A stretch of 64,000 nucleotides of DNA. Origin: Calonectria ilicicola. Its lineage: Eukaryota > Ascomycota > Sordariomycetes > Hypocreales > Nectriaceae. Position numbers and translations under genes: made by a program. The stretch lies in NCBI GenBank assembly GCA_020809705.1, contig CP085833.1, positions 434,001 to 498,000 of the forward strand. The letters run 5' to 3'. Below, piece after piece: positions 58,401 through 64,000 of the stretch. A model generated the notes under the pieces. That model did not search any database, had not been told where the DNA came from, and worked only from the letters and a program-made list of their open reading frames with translations. The stretch's first letter is position 1. Each line of letters opens with the position of its first letter.

Positions 58401-61400
58401 ATTTAAACTATTTAAATATCTAATTATACCTTTTAGACTTACAAATATACCAATATTATTTTAATAAATAATAACTAATGTATTATAAGAATACTTAGAT
58501 ATCTTTGTTATCTACTATCTAAATAATATCCTCATTTTCTCTAAAAATAAAGAAGAATATAAAGAATATATTTATAAGGTCTTAAAAGCCCTCCAAGATA
58601 CCAAACTTCTAATTAAATTAAAAAAAGTAAGTTCCATACCTAAGAAATAGAATTTCTAGAATATATTATTAGCCCTAATAAAATTCATATAGACCTAAAG
58701 AAAGTTACTACAGTAAAAGATTGGAAGGAATCTATTAATATAAAGAAAGTATAAGTTTTCCTTAGATTTATTAACTATTATTAAAGATTCATTAAGGGAT
58801 TTAGTAAAATCACCTTAGGTATAACAGAACTAACTAAGAAAGGAATTACCTTTCAATAGGGAAATAAAGCATAATAATCATTCAAAGCTATAAGAAATAC
58901 TATTTTAAAAGAACCTATCCTTATAATATTTAACCCTAATAAGCCTATAAAGCTAGAAACCAATATATTGGACTTCACCTTAGGGGCCTAGATCGGATAA
59001 TAAGATAAATAAGGAAACCTATACTTTATAGTATTCTATTTGTATAAGCTATATAGTCCTAAGCTAAACTACCTTATTTATAATAAAGAATTCCTTATTA
59101 TTATTAATACTTTTAAAGAATTCTAATAATATCTTTTAAAAAGTAATTATAAAATTATAATATATATTAACTATAAAAATATTGCTTACTTTACAATTAC
59201 TTAAAAACTTAGTAAAAGGCAACTACAATATATAGAATATCTATCCGAATTCAATTATTAAATCATTTATATTAAAGGAACTAAAAATAACTATACTAAT
59301 ATAATTAGCTACTAATTTAATTATAATACAAAAAAATTAAAAATATAGAAAAAACTATTAATCTATAATACTAATAAAGGACTAAAATAAGCCCCAATTA
59401 GTAGAATAATAATAGAAATAAAGAAAATAATCACTACTATAAGAATAGAAGGATTATCATATATAACTAGAACTACTACTATAGAAATACCAATATAATA
59501 AGTGGAACAAGGTAATCTACTACTAAGGAAAATTGAAGAATATAATCTAGTACTTTTGGAAAAAGAAAAACAAACTATTTATAAGTGTTAGAAGAATATT
59601 AAATGGAGTTAATAAGGGATATTTATGAATATCCTTTATATAACTATAAAGGTATTAATAAAACTTTTAAATAAGTTAAATAGATATTTTCCTTTAGTAA
59701 AATGAAAAAGAAAGTTGAATAAGTATATAAGGAATATAGCCTATGTTAATACTCTAAAAACCAAGATATAAACTATATAGATTATTGCAATCATCCCCTA
59801 TCATACAATAATTATAGAATTTAATTATAATAGACTTTATTACCGACCTCCTCTTATCAGTAGATTCTATTATAGGAGTATATTATAATAGTATTTTTAT
59901 TATTATTGATTGCTTTATAAAAGCAGTATATTACCTTCCTTATAATAAAGTAATAAAAGAGGAATAATTTACCTACCTTTTCTTCTAATATATAATTACT
60001 ATATATAAATTACCAACTAAAATCATTTTGAATAGAGAATAACTATTTACATCTAAGTTTTAGTAAAGCCTGATATCCCTTATAAGGCTAAACTATAAGC
60101 TAAGTATAGCTTTTTACCCCCAAATAGATAAACAAACCGAATATTAAAACTAAGAAATTAAGTAATATCTATAATACTATATTAATTATAAGTAAATTAA
60201 TTAAGTAAAAAAATTACCTATTATATAGTTAGTATATAATATATCCTACAATTATAATATTAAAATAATATTAGTAAAGGCTAACTTTGGCTTTATATTA
60301 GATACTTACTGAGCCTTTTTAGAAGGTATAATTTAAGCAAAAGTTATAATTAAGTTAAATAATTTAAGAAAATTATATAAAGAAATAAAGATAAAATTTA
60401 AGTTTATTTATAATATAATGAAAAGATATTATAATCTTAAAAGGCTAAAGGGATTAATCTTTTTAGAGGAGATATAGTCTACCTAGTAATAAAAAATCTT
60501 ATAATAAAAAGATAAAATAAAAAAATCAACTTTATATAAATTAGATTATACCTAATTAAAAGAAAAATATTAAAAAACAACTATAAGCTCAACCTTCTAG
60601 ACAATATTAAGGTCCACTTTATCTTCTATATCTCACTATTGGAACCAGGCGAGGATATCTAGGTAAATATAAAATCTAAATATAAACCATAAATAAAAAA
60701 CCTAGAAGATTAATAGGAAATTAAGAAAATATTATAAAGAAAAGAGGAAAATAAAAAATTCAAAATTAAATAAAAAGGTTATAAAAAAATAATTTAAGAA
60801 TTAGCAAAATACCTTATATATTACTTAAAAATACTAGAAGCATTCCTAAAAACATAGTACCAAGTAAACTATTAAAGTTAATAGTATTCCAATTAATAAT
60901 ATCCATAGCCCCCAAAAATTACACCTAAATAACAGCCTCCAACTCTACCCAATCCACATCCTCTAACTCATCTAAAGAAGAAAGACCTTAATATACTATC
61001 TCCACACCTTTCATTTTAAACTAATATTTCTAATAATAAAGGTAGGATAAACAATTTAAGGATTCTTGAACTTTGATCTAAGCTACAAATACCTTTACTT
61101 AAATATAAAGGAACTCCTTCTTAATTACCTTCTCCTCCACATTTAAATAATTAAACTCCTAATTTATCTAGGTTATTATAAATATTAGTACCTACTTACA
61201 CTTATTATTTACAAAAATCATACACACACAGCCAAAAACACCTCCAAAGTATCATATATTCTACTATAATAAATATATTTATTATAATAATCACTAGAAT
61301 CTAATAATATCTTATATTATAAATCCTTAGAAAAATAAAAAGAATATAATATAACTTTAAAATCTGTTGAATTGATAAGCTAGGCTCGAGCATTAGTACA

Positions 61401-61532
61401 AAGACATAGCTTAGAAGTACCTGAACCCTAAGATATAATTAAAAAAATATTTTAAAGGATAAGAATGGGGAACTTATATATAAGGTTGACCTAATGGGCC
61501 TTAAGGATAAGACTAATAGAGGGGGAATATCG

Positions 61533-61927
61533 TATTATAACCTATAATATACCTAGGCAGTTAAATAAGGTAAAAATAATACCTACCTACCCTATAATTT
61601 TATATTAACCAATAAGGAAGTACTTATAAACAATTACTTATAATATTAATAATTATTCTATAATTACCACCTTAATTACTAATACATTAGATAAAACTAA
61701 TACAGTAAGCGTCTACTAGATAATAGTATATAAATAGATTAGAATCCGCCCTTATAACTAATACTAACCAGCTTTCAATATAACTTGATTACCTTAATTA
61801 CAATTAACTATTACCTAACATAATACTCCCATTGCTCTATTTATTATAACGCGCCTAACTATCCTGCTAACAATAAATCCTTCATTCTGATTGGTTTATT
61901 AAGTTGGGAATTGACCAGACTGTTATA
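61533..61927 (+). repeat. Gypsy-2 3' LTR
   Basis: 395 bp, starts TATTATAACCT, ends GACTGTTATA. Confidence 0.88.
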
Positions 61928-61932
61928 ATAAT

Positions 61933-63602
61933 AAAACCTTATATATCCTAAATAAAGGAAAAACCTAAAATAAATAATAAAGTACTATATATAGAACTTA
62001 TTTAGGACTAATAGAACTTAATATTACTTAAGATTATAATAAAAGTAAGATTATTTACTTTAATTATAGAAAGAAAAAATATAAATCCTTTAAATATTAT
62101 TCTTTAAAAATAAGAAATTAATTTAAATCTATATTAAAAGAATAAAAATAATTTAATATTATAAAAACTTAATAAATCTTAATATTAAAAGAAAAAGAAA
62201 ATATTATAAAAAAAGTTATTCTTACTATTATTAAGAAATATAAATTAATTACTATAATTAAGTAATATATAAAAAACTATAAGTTATATAAGGTAAAACT
62301 TACTTTATAATAAGAAATTAATAAAATTATTTAAAAAGTATAATTAATCTAATAAAAAAGCTAGTCCTACCTTTCCTATAAATAATTAAAATAAGCTAAA
62401 AAGATAAAAATCCTTATATCTATTTTAAATATATATAATAATAAAGCACCAGTATAGTAGGATATTTATACTTATAATAAAAATAGAAATAGGAAATAGA
62501 TAATTAATATTAAAAGAATGGCCTAATAAGTTAAGGAACTTTTATAAAATAGAAATAAAGTCTTCCTACTTATATAAAGTAAATAACAACTAGGAAACCA
62601 TAATCCTTAATTTATCTAATATAAGGAGAATAATCTTAAATTAAATATAATATATAAAGAATATAAGAATATCTTATAAATAAATTATTATAATTATAAT
62701 TATCTTTAATATATAAAATAAAAATAATATATAATATATTTTTTTATTAGAGTAAAAGATATAATTATTTATTATATTTATAAAAAATATTTTAATTAAT
62801 ATAAAGTAATAAAAAGAAACCTTTACTATTAGTTTACTATATTGGAACTAGGTAAGCTTAAATTCCCTAATTATAGTAAGCTATCCTAAAATAAATATTA
62901 AAATCCTAAATATAATATTTATATAATAGATAAAGTAATAGCTTAATATTAAATAAAATTAAAAAATAAGTAAAGCCCTTTATAGAAGAGTAATAAAAGC
63001 GGCTAGAATAATAATTTTTAGAATTATTAAAAGAACTTCTTAAAAAGCTCTATACTTTACAATTAAAGAGTAATCTTAATAATAACTAGAAATAGAAGTA
63101 AGAATTAAAGGGAAGTAGTGTAATATTATAATGAATAGTAGAGCTAAATAAAACTATATCAATCCTCAAGTAATTAACCAACTTCAGCTATTATAGATAA
63201 TAAAAGTTAATCTATATAAAATTATTAATATAAAAGGAATCTCTTTTAATTATAATAATAATATTATAAATAAAAAGATTAATTATCTAAAAGTCTTTAT
63301 TAAAGGAAAAAATTAAAAAGTAACCTTTAATATTATTAATATTAGATAATATAATTTAATTTTAAAGTATCTATAGTTATACTAATATAACCTTAATATC
63401 TACTAATATACTAATTAGATGCAAATACTTAAGGAGTATAATATAATTAATAATATTTTTATAAATTATAATAAAAGATCTTAAACTCCTAGCTTTAATT
63501 AAGTAAAAGATATAAGTAAAGAAGAATCTTTATTACTTAAAGAAATTAAATATAAGTATAAAAATAATTAAAAAAAATAAAAATAATAAATAATTATCTA
63601 TC
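61933..63602 (+). mobile_element. Gypsy-3, 3' part (truncated)
   Basis: Continues the gag/protease sequence broken at 55028, colinear with Gypsy-1 from about 47,903 to 49,575. It ends abruptly near 63602 where unrelated sequence begins, so most of pol and the 3' LTR are missing. Confidence 0.8.
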
Positions 63603-64000
63603 ACAGGCTAAAGCCTGGCAGAGGATTACGGCTATACCATATCCACCTAGATTAAGCTTCATAACTATGTTAATAGCGAGGGCACACTAAGGCATATATA
63701 ATCAGAAGAACACGTTCTTCTAATCATCTTCTTCTCCTTCCTCCTTAGCTTTAGATAGACCAATACAGAGCACCCTTTAGATTAAATAAACCTAGGACCA
63801 GCCCTTTATATATCTAAAGCTTAACCAACTTCAATATAAACTATCGGTCAAGATATTCATGGGTATAATAGTAGATTAAGGATCCAGTAACTCGGCGCCA
63901 GATAAGACAACCTAATAATGACTAGCGTAGCTCATATAGTAAGGATTAAGTGCAACTTTGGCCCTGATCTAGGAGCAGATTGTGTAGTTAAGAGCTTAAT
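63603..64000 (+). mobile_element. Different element, possibly LTR and primer-binding region of another retrotransposon (partial)
   Basis: Base composition rises sharply at 63603. A CT-rich stretch and a TATAA-like promoter area are followed by ACTCGGCGCCAGATAAG at about 63,890. The GGCGCCAG core resembles a primer-binding site next to an LTR, and an ATG follows at about 63,918. It runs off the window, so the type cannot be fixed. Confidence 0.3.

Larger units (their letters stand above)
55029..61927 (+). mobile_element. Gypsy-2: full-length Ty3/Gypsy copy nested inside Gypsy-3, RIP-inactivated
   Basis: This 6899-bp copy has 395-bp LTRs and the target duplication ATAAT (55024-55028 and 61928-61932). 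The same gag-PR-RT-RH-INT order as Gypsy-1 can be followed, with YLNN instead of YLDD near 58,520. A purine tract (AGAGGGGGAA, about 61,519) precedes the 3' LTR. It is more AT-rich than Gypsy-1, and all frames are broken. Being inside Gypsy-3, it inserted later than that element. Confidence 0.92.

Noticed and set aside
1..64000. CRISPR arrays, operons, rRNA
   Set aside because: None seen; the genome is eukaryotic and no spaced repeats or rRNA-like blocks appear.

Overview
The window reads as nuclear DNA of a filamentous ascomycete (Pezizomycotina). Genes are monocistronic and carry many short introns (47-110 bp) with GT(A/G)AGT-like donors and CTAAC/CTGAC-like branch sites. The families are typical of moulds: a CFEM/PTH11-type receptor, a LaeA-like methyltransferase, an NRPS remnant, an F-box protein, an OTT_1508-type deaminase and an Fta2-like pseudokinase. 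The right-hand 19 kb is AT-rich transposon DNA that looks heavily mutated by RIP (repeat-induced C-to-T mutation). Exon boundaries below were worked out by hand from splice signals and reading-frame continuity; family names come from recognising motifs, not from a search.

Layout. (1) 1-10.7 kb is an accessory region that looks like a cell-death or self/non-self locus: the C-terminal part of a NO VEIN/sacsin-like protein, a J-domain protein, a subtilase fused behind a STAND-like region, a fungal DUF7025-type AAA+ ATPase, a protein I read as a fungal gasdermin-like pore former, and a coiled-coil protein. The J-domain protein and the coiled-coil protein share one N-terminal motif. (2) 11.8-30.9 kb holds a secreted amidohydrolase, two small membrane proteins, an NRPS relic, an F-box protein, a CFEM receptor, an OTT_1508-like deaminase with an apparent 1-base frameshift, a secreted GH5 glycosidase and a LaeA-like methyltransferase with 10 exons. 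(3) 31.9-37.1 kb holds a Zn alcohol dehydrogenase, a metallo-beta-lactamase-fold lactonase and a succinate-semialdehyde-dehydrogenase-like enzyme. In order of reaction these can open a gamma-lactone and oxidise it to a succinate-type product, like bacterial blcABC. (4) 37.5-44.3 kb holds a head-to-head pair (Fta2-like pseudokinase and PD-(D/E)XK-like protein), a gene-poor 3 kb with simple repeats, and an alpha/beta hydrolase. (5) 45.1-64 kb is a nest of dead transposons. A hAT relic is interrupted by Gypsy-1 (5-bp target duplication CCTAC) and by Gypsy-3, which is itself interrupted by Gypsy-2 (ATAAT). A different element, possibly the start of another LTR retrotransposon, begins near 63.6 kb.

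Most noteworthy are the putative gasdermin/protease/ATPase locus with its shared adaptor-like motif, and the compact lactone-catabolism trio.
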